Shown here: positions 44,133 to 53,799 of the stretch, piece by piece
How positions within the stretch are numbered: the stretch's first letter is position 1
How the letters are laid out: each line of letters starts with the position of its first letter
Assembly: GCF_900215505.1 (NCBI RefSeq)
Contig: NZ_LT907844.1
Location: 3,860,001 to 3,924,000, forward strand
Origin: Cohaesibacter sp. ES.047
Lineage (GTDB): Bacteria; Pseudomonadota; Alphaproteobacteria; Rhizobiales; Cohaesibacteraceae
Reading direction: 5' to 3'
DNA: 64,000 bases
Notes under the pieces: model-generated
Told to the model about the DNA's origin: nothing
The model's input: the letters and a program-made list of their open reading frames with translations, nothing else
Database searches by the model: none
Program-made: the position numbers and the translations under genes

Positions 44133-45157
44133 CGCAAAGAAACCTTGCTCAATGCATCATCAAGCCGCTCAAGAGCCTCGTCATCGATCGGAATGCCGAT
44201 CCGCAAATAGTCGGCGCGATAGTCGAAAATGCGGGTCCAGATGTGCATTTCCGCCAGCTTGCGATGAAGCGCCCGCGCTTCTTCGTTGATCACCAGCCGG
44301 AACAGCGGCGTGCCACCAGCGATATAAAGACCACGCTTCTCCAAAACCTCGTCGAGCTTCTCGGCCCGTCCGGTGAGGAAGGCGCGCTGCTGTTTTTGCC
44401 ATTCAATATCATTGAGCGACTGCGTTCCCACACGAAGGGCAGGGGTCGACACGGCCCAGGGGCCCAACATGTCACGAATCTTGCTCAACTGGACTTCATG
44501 GCCCAGCAGGAACCCTAGGCGGATCCCCGACATGCCGAAGAACTTGCCATAAGATCTCAGAACGACGGTGTTGGGCAACGCGCCCAATTGGGACACGATG
44601 CTGTTGTCCGGAACAACATCGGCAAAAGCTTCATCGACGATCAGAAGCCCGCGCTGCTTTTGCAGCTTGTTCGCCAGCTCAATCAGCTTGCCCGCCTCGA
44701 TCTGGCGACCGTCGGGATTGTTGGGGTTGACGATCAGCAGGCAATCACCGGGGAAGAATTCCTTGGGAACATCCTGAACCATTGCCACATCGACGCCAGC
44801 ACGCGCCATTGAGCGCTGATGCTCACTGTAGGTGGGACCAATGATGAGGCAGCTCTGGTTGGTCCCCAAAAGTACAGGCATGGACTGAATGAGAGACTGT
44901 GTGCCGGGAGAGGCGACAATGGAAACTTCATCAGGAACGCCATAGGCGCGGCGCGCCGCCGCCAGACAATCAACCATATCGACCTGGTTGGGCAGACAAT
45001 CAATCGCATCCAGAGCGATTTCTCTGTCAAATGGATAGCTTGTCTTGTTGATACCGCTGGAAAGATCGAGCCAGTCCTCACGAGCCCCGCCGAAGCGCGC
45101 TATGGCAACAGATAGATCCCCGCCGTGCATCATGATATTATCGTCGCTGGCAACCAT
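44129..45157 (-). CDS. cobC: threonine-phosphate decarboxylase (PLP enzyme, CobC type)
   Basis: This 342-residue fold-type I aminotransferase-like enzyme makes (R)-1-amino-2-propanol phosphate from L-threonine phosphate for the cobalamin side chain. N145-P-N-N-P-D-G marks the substrate site, D175 in LLIVDEAF contacts the pyridine nitrogen, and K205 in RSYGKFFGMSG is the Schiff-base lysine. Histidinol-phosphate aminotransferase is the nearest look-alike, but the cobD coupling decides the call. It is first gene of the leftward cobC-cobD pair, and its promoter lies in the 231 bp shared with the divergent gene at 45389. Confidence 0.92.
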   Translation of the reverse strand: MVASDDNIMMHGGDLSVAIARFGGAREDWLDLSSGINKTSYPFDREIALDAIDCLPNQVDMVDCLAAARRAYGVPDEVSIVASPGTQSLIQSMPVLLGTNQSCLIIGPTYSEHQRSMARAGVDVAMVQDVPKEFFPGDCLLIVNPNNPDGRQIEAGKLIELANKLQKQRGLLIVDEAFADVVPDNSIVSQLGALPNTVVLRSYGKFFGMSGIRLGFLLGHEVQLSKIRDMLGPWAVSTPALRVGTQSLNDIEWQKQQRAFLTGRAEKLDEVLEKRGLYIAGGTPLFRLVINEEARALHRKLAEMHIWTRIFDYRADYLRIGIPIDDEALERLDDALSKVSLR

Positions 45158-45388
45158 AACCCGACATCCATTCTATATTTTTGAGATTTCGACTAGGACA
45201 TAGCCCCTTTGGACTTTGGATGCAAATGCAAAGCCCCAAAATGGGTATAAGCCCACCTTCTTGACTGTTCATGCAATTGAGGCCCTTTTCTGAGCACACA
45301 ATATGCGCTTTAACTCATGCTTAGCCCTTGAAAGCCCCTCAGAACCAGCCGATTCATGCGCTTTATAATAACAGCTTGGAACGTTTGC

Positions 45389-46120
45389 ATGACAATTGAA
45401 AAATTGATCGAAGGTCATGGTGCCACACTCGACATACGCAACTCTGGTGATCTTGTCGCAGCACAAGCCCACAAACCCGCCTCCATCGCGATTGCCAATG
45501 ACTATCGTGTGTTCGAGCGGATCAGAAAGCGCCTTTTCAAGGGGCAATTGCAACGCAGCGGTCTAAGCCAGACGGAAGCGAGAATCATAAAGGCTCTGGA
45601 GGCGGTTGGCCTTGCGGGTGAGACGCCTGAGGGAACGCTCGGCGCGTTAACATCAAGCGCGCGCCGATTCATCACCGGCGGATGGCTCGAAGAAGTCAGT
45701 TGTCTCGCGGCTCTCGAAGCGGGTGCCGACCAAGCACTTTTCGGGCAGCACATCCGCTGGAGCATCGATGGCTACCACGGTGAGAACGAAGTTGACGTCA
45801 TTGCCCGATTTGGCGAGCGCTTGGCCTTCTATTCCTGCAAAGCCTATGGCGCGACTTTCAAGAGCTCGAACGACCGTAGCCGCAAGAAGTTGATGCAGGC
45901 GCTGCACGAAGCGGACAATCTTGGCGATCATTTCGGGGGAGAGAAGGCCTATGTCGGTCTGATCATCTCATCAGATCTTTATGACGAGATCGCCAGAGAA
46001 CCGAAATACGAAGGGCTGTTCGGCAAGGCCCGTGCCTTGAAGGTCGATCTCATCACGCTCGAAGAGCTCGAATGGCCACATCTGGTCGAAGCAATGGGCC
46101 GCCCAAAATCTAACAATTGA
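45389..46120 (+). CDS. protein with C-terminal Card1-like (DUF1887-type) PD-(D/E)xK nuclease domain
   Basis: 243 residues from the ATG at 45389; an ATG at 45356 is possible but lacks a ribosome site. The C-terminal half has the order seen in the nuclease domain of Card1/Can2 CRISPR ancillary nucleases and DUF1887 proteins: FITGGWLEE (95-102), NEVDVIARFGERLAFYSCK (133-151). The usual E-C-K triad reads S-C-K at 149-151, so one acidic ligand is missing. No CARF domain is present; the N-terminal 90 residues look like a small winged-helix or helical domain. No CRISPR or cas genes are nearby. The substrate is unknown. Confidence 0.6.
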   Translation: MTIEKLIEGHGATLDIRNSGDLVAAQAHKPASIAIANDYRVFERIRKRLFKGQLQRSGLSQTEARIIKALEAVGLAGETPEGTLGALTSSARRFITGGWLEEVSCLAALEAGADQALFGQHIRWSIDGYHGENEVDVIARFGERLAFYSCKAYGATFKSSNDRSRKKLMQALHEADNLGDHFGGEKAYVGLIISSDLYDEIAREPKYEGLFGKARALKVDLITLEELEWPHLVEAMGRPKSNN

Positions 46121-46177
46121 TGCGAAGCCACATCGCTTGCGCGTCTGAAACGAAATAATAGTATCAAGGAGAAGGGT

Positions 46178-46251
46178 TGGAGGCTCGAGCCGGAATCGAA
46201 CCGGCGTACACGGATTTGCAATCCGCTGCGTCACCACTCCGCCATCGAGCC
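46178..46251 (-). tRNA. tRNA-Cys (anticodon GCA)
   Basis: This 74-nt cloverleaf on the minus strand has acceptor stem GGCTCGA / TCGAGCC, discriminator T and encoded CCA. The anticodon loop is ATTGCAAAT and the T arm GGTTCGATTCC. It lies 57 bp beyond the stop of the nuclease-domain gene, facing it. There is no duplicate of its 3' end nearby, so no island is inserted here. Confidence 0.97.
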
Positions 46252-46575
46252 ATCCGATCGAGTGGTGCGAGCTCAATAGCAAAAGGCTCATGGCTACTCA
46301 AGTCTATTTCCAAGGTATTTTGTATTTTTTATGAACAACGCACAATTCCGCCACCGGAAAGGGCACAAAATGGGCAAGGGATGAGAGGACCATCGACCAA
46401 TTTCCCAAAACTCAAACCTTGCAACCTTCCCGGCACGGCGATAAGGACAATAGGGTGTGATGTGAAACCTTGCATCGGAATCGCGAAATTCTGACGGCTT
46501 TTGCGTGGCTGGTACAAACAACGCCCTGACGGCAAGACTGCCGGATCAGAAAATGGTGACACGGGGAGTGCAAAC
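46252..46575. other. 324-bp region between tRNA-Cys and the PCMT-like gene
   Basis: No gene recognised. It should hold the tRNA-Cys promoter (leftward) and the promoter of the PCMT-like gene. Confidence 0.35.
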
Positions 46576-47229
46576 ATGGTCGGAACAAGCAAGGCGCGGC
46601 GTCAGATGGTCGATACCCAGATCCGAACGACCGACGTGACAGCCTATAACGTACTTGATGCCTTTCTCACCGTACCAAGAGAGCTGTTTGTCCCTTCAAG
46701 CAGCAAGGCCTTTGCCTATTCGGATGCAGACATCCGGATTTCCGATGAGCGAATCATGATGCAGCCTTCACCACTGGCAAAACTGCTGCAACTGGCTGAC
46801 ATCGCAACCGATGATCTGGTTCTTGTCATTGCGGCGAGCTCCGGCTACTCCGCTGCGCTCGTGTCGCATCTTGCCAATACGGTAGTCGCGGTAGAAAACG
46901 ACGAGGACCTCGTCCAGCGCGCGCAGGACACAATTTCTGATCTTGGATATGACAATGTTGCCGTCATTTCCGGCGATCTGGCCGAAGGCGTCTCCTCAGA
47001 GGGGCCTTATGATGTCATCCTTATCGAAGGAACCGTCGGGCAAGTCCCGCAACATCTGCTTGAGCAGCTCAAGGACGGTGGCCGCCTCGTTACAGTCGAT
47101 GGCAATGATCGCCGTGCCGAGGCGGTGAAGATTCTCAGAACCGGAGATCATTTCTCCCGCATTGCAGCATTTGATACCAACGCTCCGATTCTCAAAGAGT
47201 TCAGCAAGCCCGAGACTTTTACGCTGTAA
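46576..47229 (+). CDS. protein-L-isoaspartate O-methyltransferase-like protein
   Basis: 217 residues from the ATG at 46576, which has GGGGAG seven bases upstream. The fold matches PCMT: RRQMVDTQIRTTDV at the N-terminus, then PRELFVP and the substrate-loop segment DERIMMQPSPLAKLLQLA. The SAM-binding motif I reads VLVIAASSGYSAAL rather than the canonical VLEIGTGSGYQAA, so cofactor binding and repair activity are uncertain. This variant recurs in alphaproteobacteria directly upstream of a TolC gene, as here. Its role next to an efflux channel is unknown. Confidence 0.85.
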   Translation: MVGTSKARRQMVDTQIRTTDVTAYNVLDAFLTVPRELFVPSSSKAFAYSDADIRISDERIMMQPSPLAKLLQLADIATDDLVLVIAASSGYSAALVSHLANTVVAVENDEDLVQRAQDTISDLGYDNVAVISGDLAEGVSSEGPYDVILIEGTVGQVPQHLLEQLKDGGRLVTVDGNDRRAEAVKILRTGDHFSRIAAFDTNAPILKEFSKPETFTL

Positions 47230-47598
47230 AAAAGTGATTGCCTTGTAAAACCTACCAATCACGGGTTTCATATCGCTAGGTTCAGCTCAGACGCTATTCC
47301 TAATCTCCACATCTTTTTAGAGGTGCTAGCAGTCTCTTTCGTCCCCAATGCCGGCAGAGGACGAGATGGTGACGACGTCAAGGGAACCCTAAGGGCGTCT
47401 GTGCCTACCCCATAGGAGCTTACGTACCACGTAACCTGTTGCCTCAAAGCTGCATTAAGGCTTTTTTAAAGGAATCAAACATTCTGGCTCTAGGAAAATC
47501 AAAGCTCAGCGGCTAAAGTCCCACCGAAATCGAAAAAACAGAATGCCCGTTCACAGTTTATGTGTAACTTCGGGCGAAATCCTGTGGGAGTATCCGGT
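47230..47598. other. 369-bp region upstream of tolC
   Basis: No gene recognised. It presumably contains the tolC promoter. A palindromic-looking ACGTACCACGTAAC at 47421-47434 is the only feature noticed. Confidence 0.35.
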
Positions 47599-48984
47599 GT
47601 GGCTGGTCTACGTAAATTGACCCTTGGCAGCGTTTCCGCGTTGCTATTCATGACAAGTTTTGCCAGTGCCGAGAGCCTTTCAGAGGCTCTTTCGCTGGCC
47701 TATACGAACAATGCAACATTGAACGCAACACGCGCGGGTCTGCGCTCCGTTGACGAGAACGTCCCCCAAGCATTGTCGGGATACCGTCCTTCCATCAATG
47801 GCAGTGCATCGGCAACGCGGTCATGGCGCGAAAGCGAATTCGTGAGTGGCACGAGCCGCAGAAATCAGGAGAATTCCTCCAACATCGGTATGGAAGTTCA
47901 ACAGATTCTGTATCGCGGTAACCGCACCAAAAATGGCGTCAAGAAGGCCGAATCAGCGGTTCAGGCAGCGCGTGAAAATCTCAAGGCAACCGAACAGGCC
48001 GTTCTTCTCGATGTCGCAACCGCCTACATGGATATCCTTCAGAATCAGGCCATCCTCGAATTGCGCAAGCAGAATGTTGCCTTCCTTCAGGAACAGGCAC
48101 GTTCAGCCCGTGACCGCTTTGCGGTCGGAGAGACCATCAGCACTGATGTCAGTCAGGCAGAGGCGCGCCTGTCGAGTGCCATCTCTCTGGTCAAGCTTTC
48201 AGAAGCACAGCTCGCGTCGAGCCGGGCCACCTATGAATTGCTTGTCGGCAAGAAGCCAAACACGCTGGTTGCCGGTTATGCTGTGGACAACCTGTTCCCA
48301 AAATCGCTCGAAGCTGCGCTGTCACAGGGCCTGTCGAACCATCCCTCTATTCTCGCAGCCCTGCATCAAGTCGATCAGGCTCAGCTTGACGTGAAGATTG
48401 CCGAAGGCGCTCTGTTGCCGACCGTTTCAGTCAGTGCCAATGCTGGACGGTCTTGGAGCAACAACAACAGTGGTCGCAACATTGACGGTGCGACCAATTC
48501 CGCATCGATCACTGGTGCGGTGAACATCCCGATCTTTCAGGGTGGCGCCACGCACTCTCAGGTACGTCAGGCCAAGGAAACGCTTGGTCAGCGCCGGATC
48601 CAACTAGACTTGGCCCGCAATCAGATCCGCGCCCAGATCGTTTCCTCTTGGTCGATCTTGAACGCCGCCATTCCCCAGATTGAGGCGGCACAGGCAACGG
48701 TCAGGGCTTCTCGCCTCGCAACTCAAGGGGTGATTGAAGAGCAGAAAGTTGGCCAGCGCACCTTGCTAGACGTTCTCGACTCGCAGGCAGAACTGATCAA
48801 TGCGCGGATTTCCCTCGTCCAGGTGCAGCATGATCGCATCGTCGCATCCTTCTCGGTCGCATCGGCCGTGGGAACATTGAGCGCTCAGAATCTGAAGCTC
48901 AAAGTTTCACAGTACAATCCGAATGAGCACTACGAGGCTGTTCGTGACAAGTGGATTGGCCTTCGCACCCCGGATGGTCGGTAA
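47599..48984 (+). CDS. tolC: TolC-family outer-membrane efflux channel
   Basis: About 461 residues from the GTG at 47599, where GGGAG lies 8 bases upstream. From this start the protein begins MAGLRKLTLGSVSALLF with cleavage near FASAES, a regular Sec signal peptide. An ATG at 47560 would put 13 extra residues before it. Two outer-membrane efflux repeats are visible, the first starting LSEALSLAYTNNATL and the second near LSQGLSNHPSILAALHQVDQAQLDVKIAEGALLPTVS. The protein forms the trimeric exit duct of type I secretion and RND or MFS efflux systems. A hairpin follows at 49009. Confidence 0.93.
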   Translation: MAGLRKLTLGSVSALLFMTSFASAESLSEALSLAYTNNATLNATRAGLRSVDENVPQALSGYRPSINGSASATRSWRESEFVSGTSRRNQENSSNIGMEVQQILYRGNRTKNGVKKAESAVQAARENLKATEQAVLLDVATAYMDILQNQAILELRKQNVAFLQEQARSARDRFAVGETISTDVSQAEARLSSAISLVKLSEAQLASSRATYELLVGKKPNTLVAGYAVDNLFPKSLEAALSQGLSNHPSILAALHQVDQAQLDVKIAEGALLPTVSVSANAGRSWSNNNSGRNIDGATNSASITGAVNIPIFQGGATHSQVRQAKETLGQRRIQLDLARNQIRAQIVSSWSILNAAIPQIEAAQATVRASRLATQGVIEEQKVGQRTLLDVLDSQAELINARISLVQVQHDRIVASFSVASAVGTLSAQNLKLKVSQYNPNEHYEAVRDKWIGLRTPDGR

Positions 48985-49293
48985 GATTAGCAAGGATAGA
49001 ATTCCGCAAAGACCGGGCTTTGAAAGTCCGGTCTTCGTGTTTCAATCCACAGCAATCAGCGCTTCGCAACAAGAATAGGCGAGGGTTCAGAAATCCGAAT
49101 TTCCCTTTCTTTACTTGATGGATAACGGGGAAATTAACGGATTATCGCTTCCCTCCACATGACAATCCTGCTTTTTTTCGGAACGCATTTCAACAATTTC
49201 GCAAACAGCCTATAGTTATAGGATGCGCGAATCATATCCGCGGCGGTATATGATCAGCGTTGAGACCTGTAGTCGGTAGTTTCGGGTGAGGCC
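48985..49293. other. 309-bp region between tolC and popZ
   Basis: Apart from the terminator at 49009 no gene is recognised. The popZ promoter should lie here; TTAGTTATAGGATG-like A/T-rich sequence near 49210-49225 could be a -10 region. Confidence 0.35.
49009..49042 (+). terminator. terminator after tolC
   Basis: The stem AAGACCGG / CCGGTCTT (49009-49016 with 49028-49035), with GCTTTGAAAGT as the loop, is followed by CGTGTTT. Confidence 0.6.
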
Positions 49294-50034
49294 ATGTCCA
49301 ATACAAGTGCAGCTCAAGAACCCTCAATGGAGGAAATTCTGGCGTCCATTCGCCGGATCATTTCCGATGAAGAAGCTGCAATAGCCGACGATCCCGCGCC
49401 CGAAGAAAAGGCAGCAGAAGAGGACGAGTCTGACACGAGCATGCTCAGTCAGGACGATCTCGACGCTCTGTTTGACAGCCCCGCCCCGGCGGAGGAGCCT
49501 GAAGACGACATGGCTGCGGCCATGGCCGCCATGGAGGAGGAGGAGGAAGAAGAATCCTCCGACGACGTCCTGGAACTTCAGTCCGAATGGCAGGAAACCG
49601 ATCTGGTTGAACCTCAGGAAGAGGATCTGGTCTTCGCGAACGAAGAAGCTGAAGAGCAGGAAGAAGAAGACGAGCCGGAGCAAGACCCTGCATCTGCGTT
49701 CGAAAAGGCCATTCAGGAGACTTTGGACGAAAAAGTCCCGGAAATGCTCAAGGCAACCTTCGATGCGTCCCCGACGCCGGACGGCCCGCTGCCAGATGTC
49801 GAGCGCGGCGCACCATTGGTGTCTGACAACACATCCAAGGCCGTTCACAGCGCCTTTGGAGACCTGACGCACACAATCCTGTCCAACAACACACGGACCA
49901 TGGAAAATGTCGTTGAAGACATGCTCCGTCCGATGCTGAAGGCATGGCTCGACCAAAATCTTCCCGTGATGGTCGAACGGCTCGTGCGCGCCGAAATTGA
50001 GCGAGTGTCAAGGGGTGAGCAGCATTTCCGCTGA
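49294..50034 (+). CDS. popZ: polar organizing protein PopZ (DUF2497)
   Basis: This 246-residue acidic protein has the PopZ architecture. A short N-terminal helix EPSMEEILASIRRIISDEE (10-28) recruits partners. A long disordered Glu/Asp/Pro-rich spacer (30-145) follows. The C-terminal helices (VVEDMLRPMLKAWLDQNLPV, then MVERLVRAEIERVSRG) drive oligomerisation. PopZ forms cell-pole condensates that anchor the centromere and signalling proteins in alphaproteobacteria. Position between tolC and valS is the conserved Rhizobiales arrangement. The spacer DNA is a run of GAA/GAG/GAC codons. Confidence 0.92.
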   Translation: MSNTSAAQEPSMEEILASIRRIISDEEAAIADDPAPEEKAAEEDESDTSMLSQDDLDALFDSPAPAEEPEDDMAAAMAAMEEEEEEESSDDVLELQSEWQETDLVEPQEEDLVFANEEAEEQEEEDEPEQDPASAFEKAIQETLDEKVPEMLKATFDASPTPDGPLPDVERGAPLVSDNTSKAVHSAFGDLTHTILSNNTRTMENVVEDMLRPMLKAWLDQNLPVMVERLVRAEIERVSRGEQHFR

Positions 50035-50321
50035 CCACCCGCACCAATCTCAACGTTATTTCCCCCACTCTTTGACAGTTGGCGTGTGCGGTCGTGTGCG
50101 GCACGCAACGACACTTATCCCTACAAAACCCTCTGTGCATCGGCTAGAAACCCGCATGATGGCTGCAAATGGTTGACATGCATGGGGAGAATGGGATTTA
50201 CACCTTACCCGAGACAGTGTGCGATCCGTTTCACCAACACTGAGTGAAGCCGATCGGGACTCTAGATGGACAGGCCGCCAAAGCGCTCTGGCTTTGGCAA
50301 GCCCTGCGATATGGAAGAACA

Positions 50322-53180
50322 ATGCTGGAGAAAACATTCGATGCTGCGGCCGTTGAGCCGCGCTTGTACGAGGCATGGGAACAGGCTGGTGCCTTCAAGG
50401 CTGGTGCTGGCAAGAAAGACGGGCAGGACAGTTTCTGCATCGTGATCCCGCCGCCGAATGTGACCGGGTCCCTGCACATGGGCCACGCTCTCAACAACAC
50501 CCTGCAGGACGTCATGATCCGCTACTACCGCATGAAGGGTAGGGACGTTTTGTGGCAGCCCGGCATGGACCATGCAGGCATCGCCACGCAGATGGTTGTC
50601 GAGCGCCAGTTGGCCGCCAACAACGAGCCGAGCCGCCGCGATATGGGCCGCGAAAAATTCATCGACCGCGTCTGGGAATGGAAGGCCGAGTCTGGCGGAA
50701 CCATCTTCAATCAGCTCCGCCGCCTTGGAGCGACCGCTGACTGGTCGCGCGAACGCTTCACCATGGACGAGGGCCTCTCGAAAGCCGTTCAGAAGGTTTT
50801 CATCGAGCTCTATAATGAGGGCCTGATCTACCGCGGTAAGCGCCTCGTTAACTGGGACCCCAAATTCGAAACCGCGATTTCCGATCTCGAAGTCGAGAAT
50901 ACAGAAGTCGACGGCCACATGTGGCACTTCAAATATCCGCTCGCTGGTGGGGAAACCTACACCTATGTCGAGAAGGATGAAGACGGCAACGTCATCTTTG
51001 AAGAAGAGCGCGACTATATCTCGATTGCCACAACGCGCCCCGAAACCATGCTGGGCGATGGTGCCGTTGCCGTTCATCCGTCCGATGAGCGCTATGCACC
51101 GATCCTTGGCAAGTTGTGCGAAATCCCGGTCGGCCCCAAAGAACACCGCCGCCTGATCCCGATCATCACAGATGAATATCCCGATCCCGATTTCGGCTCC
51201 GGTGCGGTTAAAATCACCGGCGCCCACGACTTCAACGACTATCAGGTTGCTCGCCGCAACAAGATCCCGCTTTATCGTCTGATGGACGAGAAGGCCGCCT
51301 TGCGCGCCGATGGCGCACCCTATGAGTTCTGCGCGAAAGAAGCTGTAAAACTTGCGAAAACCGGCGAGCTTCCCGATGAAGCATTCGTCGATTCCATCAA
51401 CCTTGTTCCGGATGAATATCGCGGCCTTGATCGCTTTGAAGCGCGCAAGAAGATCGTCGAAGCCATCAACGAAGAAGGCCTCTGCGTTTTCACCAAGGAC
51501 GATGAAGGCAACGAGATCCCGTTCGTTGAAAGCAAGAAGATAATGCAGCCGTTCGGCGACCGCTCCGGCGTCGTCATCGAACCGATGCTGACGGACCAGT
51601 GGTTTGCCGACGCCAAGACCTTGGCCAAACCCGCCATTGCATCGGTCAAGGAAGGCCGCACGAACTTCGTTCCCAAGAACTGGGAGAAGACCTACTTCGA
51701 GTGGATGGAAAACATCGAGCCATGGTGCATCTCGCGCCAGCTCTGGTGGGGCCATCAGATCCCGGCATGGTATGGACCCGAAGAATCTGTCTTCGTTGCC
51801 TATGATGAGGCCGAAGCCAAGGCTCAGGCCAAAGAAAAATTCGGCAAGGATGTCGAACTGACCCGCGATGAGGACGTTCTCGACACGTGGTTCTCCTCTG
51901 CGCTCTGGCCATTCTCAACCCTTGGCTGGCCCGACAAAACGCCCGAGCTTGAGAGCTATTATCAGACCGACGTTCTCGTAACCGGCTTTGATATCATCTT
52001 CTTCTGGGTTGCCCGCATGATGATGATGTCCATGCATTTCATGAAGAAAGAACCGTTCCACACGGTCTATGTTCATGCGCTGGTCCGTGATGAGCACGGC
52101 GCCAAGATGTCCAAATCCAAGGGCAACGTGATTGATCCGCTTGATCTGGTCGACGAATATGGGGCCGATGCGGTCCGCTTCACCCTCACGGCCATGGCCG
52201 CTCAAGGGCGCGACATCAAGCTGGCCACCAGCCGGGTCGCCGGTTATCGCAACTTCGGCACCAAGCTGTGGAACGCCACCCGCTTCACCCAGATGAACGG
52301 CTGCGCGCGCTCAGAAGGCTTCGACCCGACCGCCGTCAAGGAAACGGTCAATCAGTGGATCGTCACTGAGCTGTCCAAGACAGCCGATGAGGTGTCCGAC
52401 GCCATTGAGACCTATCGTTTCAATGATGCGGCAAACACGCTCTATCGCTTTGTCTGGAACCTTTATTGCGACTGGTATATCGAGCTGTCCAAACCGGTGT
52501 TGCAGACCGAGGAAGACAGCGCAGCCAAAACGGAAACTCAGGCCTGCGCGGCTTGGGTTCTCGATCAGATCTGCCTGCTGCTGCATCCGATCATGCCCTA
52601 CATCACCGAAGAGCTTTGGGCGGAGACCGGCAAGAGTGGCCCGCAACGCAACAGCTTGCTGGCACTTGAAGACTGGCCGAGCTATTCCATCCCGGATACC
52701 GGTGCAGCCGATGAGATCAACTGGATGGTCGACTTCATTTCTGCGGTTCGCTCGATCCGCTCAGAGATGAACATCACCCCGTCGACCCAGCTAAAACTGG
52801 AAATCGTCGGCGCATCGGATGAAACCAAGGCCCGCCTTGCCGCTCAGGACGCCGTCATCAAACGCCTTGCGCGCTGTGAAGACATCAAGGTCTCCGACAC
52901 GGTTCCTCAAGGTTCAGCTCAGGTTGTTGTCGGCGAAGCCACCGTCTGTCTGCCGCTTGCAGGTGTCATTGACCTTGCCGCAGAGAAGGCGCGTCTGGAG
53001 AAAGAGCTCGACAAGATCGCCAAGGTCGCGGCCAAGTTCGAAGCCAAGCTCGGCAACGAGAAATTCCTCGCCAATGCGCCTGAGGAAATCGTCGCAGAAC
53101 AGAAAGCAAAGCTTCAAGAGCAAAATGCTCTCAAAGCCAAGGTTCAGGAAGCGCTTGATCGCATTCTGGCCGCCAGTTAG
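50322..53180 (+). CDS. valS: valyl-tRNA synthetase
   Basis: This 952-residue class I aminoacyl-tRNA synthetase has the HIGH motif as HMGH (52-55, in PPPNVTGSLHMGHA) and KMSKS at 595-599. The editing domain lies between them (ATTRPETMLGDGAVAVHP near residue 235), and the C-terminal coiled coil that grips the tRNA spans about 885-950. I chose ATG 50322, preceded by GGAAGAAC; the frame opens at 50244 but the extra 26 residues are not family-like. It is monocistronic, with a strong terminator at 53204. Confidence 0.96.
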   Translation: MLEKTFDAAAVEPRLYEAWEQAGAFKAGAGKKDGQDSFCIVIPPPNVTGSLHMGHALNNTLQDVMIRYYRMKGRDVLWQPGMDHAGIATQMVVERQLAANNEPSRRDMGREKFIDRVWEWKAESGGTIFNQLRRLGATADWSRERFTMDEGLSKAVQKVFIELYNEGLIYRGKRLVNWDPKFETAISDLEVENTEVDGHMWHFKYPLAGGETYTYVEKDEDGNVIFEEERDYISIATTRPETMLGDGAVAVHPSDERYAPILGKLCEIPVGPKEHRRLIPIITDEYPDPDFGSGAVKITGAHDFNDYQVARRNKIPLYRLMDEKAALRADGAPYEFCAKEAVKLAKTGELPDEAFVDSINLVPDEYRGLDRFEARKKIVEAINEEGLCVFTKDDEGNEIPFVESKKIMQPFGDRSGVVIEPMLTDQWFADAKTLAKPAIASVKEGRTNFVPKNWEKTYFEWMENIEPWCISRQLWWGHQIPAWYGPEESVFVAYDEAEAKAQAKEKFGKDVELTRDEDVLDTWFSSALWPFSTLGWPDKTPELESYYQTDVLVTGFDIIFFWVARMMMMSMHFMKKEPFHTVYVHALVRDEHGAKMSKSKGNVIDPLDLVDEYGADAVRFTLTAMAAQGRDIKLATSRVAGYRNFGTKLWNATRFTQMNGCARSEGFDPTAVKETVNQWIVTELSKTADEVSDAIETYRFNDAANTLYRFVWNLYCDWYIELSKPVLQTEEDSAAKTETQACAAWVLDQICLLLHPIMPYITEELWAETGKSGPQRNSLLALEDWPSYSIPDTGAADEINWMVDFISAVRSIRSEMNITPSTQLKLEIVGASDETKARLAAQDAVIKRLARCEDIKVSDTVPQGSAQVVVGEATVCLPLAGVIDLAAEKARLEKELDKIAKVAAKFEAKLGNEKFLANAPEEIVAEQKAKLQEQNALKAKVQEALDRILAAS

Positions 53181-53203
53181 GCCTGTTGAACTCGACTATT
53201 ATC

Positions 53204-53238
53204 AAAGCCCCGGTGGAGCCGTTCACCGGGGCTTTTTT
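53204..53238 (+). terminator. strong intrinsic terminator after valS
   Basis: AAAGCCCCGGTG / CACCGGGGCTTT stem followed by TTTT. Confidence 0.9.
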
Positions 53239-53331
53239 GTTGCGTCCATCTGGATAAGCAAGAAACGGGCTGCATGGGCGTGAAGGGCAGGGGAAGATCC
53301 CAAAAATCACGACTTTTAAAGGATCTCCCCC

Positions 53332-53799
53332 ATGAGCTTCCGCATCGAAGGCCTCAGCCCAGACCGCTTTCGCCATCTCTTCGGCCTCTCAGATGAGGCG
53401 CTGGCGCAGCACAACGCGGTGCGGCATGTGGCAACGAACAACCCGGGCTTGCCAGACCGCATCTGCTTGCGCGATCTCGACATCGGAGAGAGTGCCATAC
53501 TGCTCAATTACGAGCACCTGCCAACGTCGTCGCCCTATCGCTCCTCCCACGCCATCTATGTTTGGGAAGACGCAAAAGAGGCGACCTCTCTGACCGATAT
53601 TGTGCCTGATGTGATGAAGCGGCGCATGATTGCTCTGAGAGCCTTTGACGAAGCCGACATGATGCTCACCGCTGATCTGGCGACCGGCGAAGAGATCGCG
53701 GCGACCATCAAGGAAATGTTTTCGGCTAGTTCGGTGCGCTACATTCACGCCCACTACGCCAAGCAAGGATGCTTTGCTGCCCGGATTGACCGAGCATAG
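53332..53799 (+). CDS. DUF1203 domain protein
   Basis: This 155-residue cytoplasmic protein has the DUF1203 pattern from end to end: FRIEGLSPDRFRHLF at the start, PGLPDRICLRDLDIGESAILLNYEHLP (39-65), and the ending YIHAHYAKQGCFAARIDRA. The family has no established function. The conserved H-x-H and the cysteine near the C-terminus hint at a small-molecule site but this is untested. The gene is monocistronic between terminators at 53204 and 53910, with GGATC-rich ribosome site AAAGGATCTCCCCC upstream. Confidence 0.85.
   Translation: MSFRIEGLSPDRFRHLFGLSDEALAQHNAVRHVATNNPGLPDRICLRDLDIGESAILLNYEHLPTSSPYRSSHAIYVWEDAKEATSLTDIVPDVMKRRMIALRAFDEADMMLTADLATGEEIAATIKEMFSASSVRYIHAHYAKQGCFAARIDRA

Noticed and set aside
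46178-46251. Second island inserted at tRNA-Cys
   Set aside because: No integrase nearby and no duplicate of the tRNA 3' end within the window.
50262-51755. 497-codon leftward open frame opposite valS
   Set aside because: It is antisense to the valS catalytic and editing domains, an effect of G/C-rich codon use.
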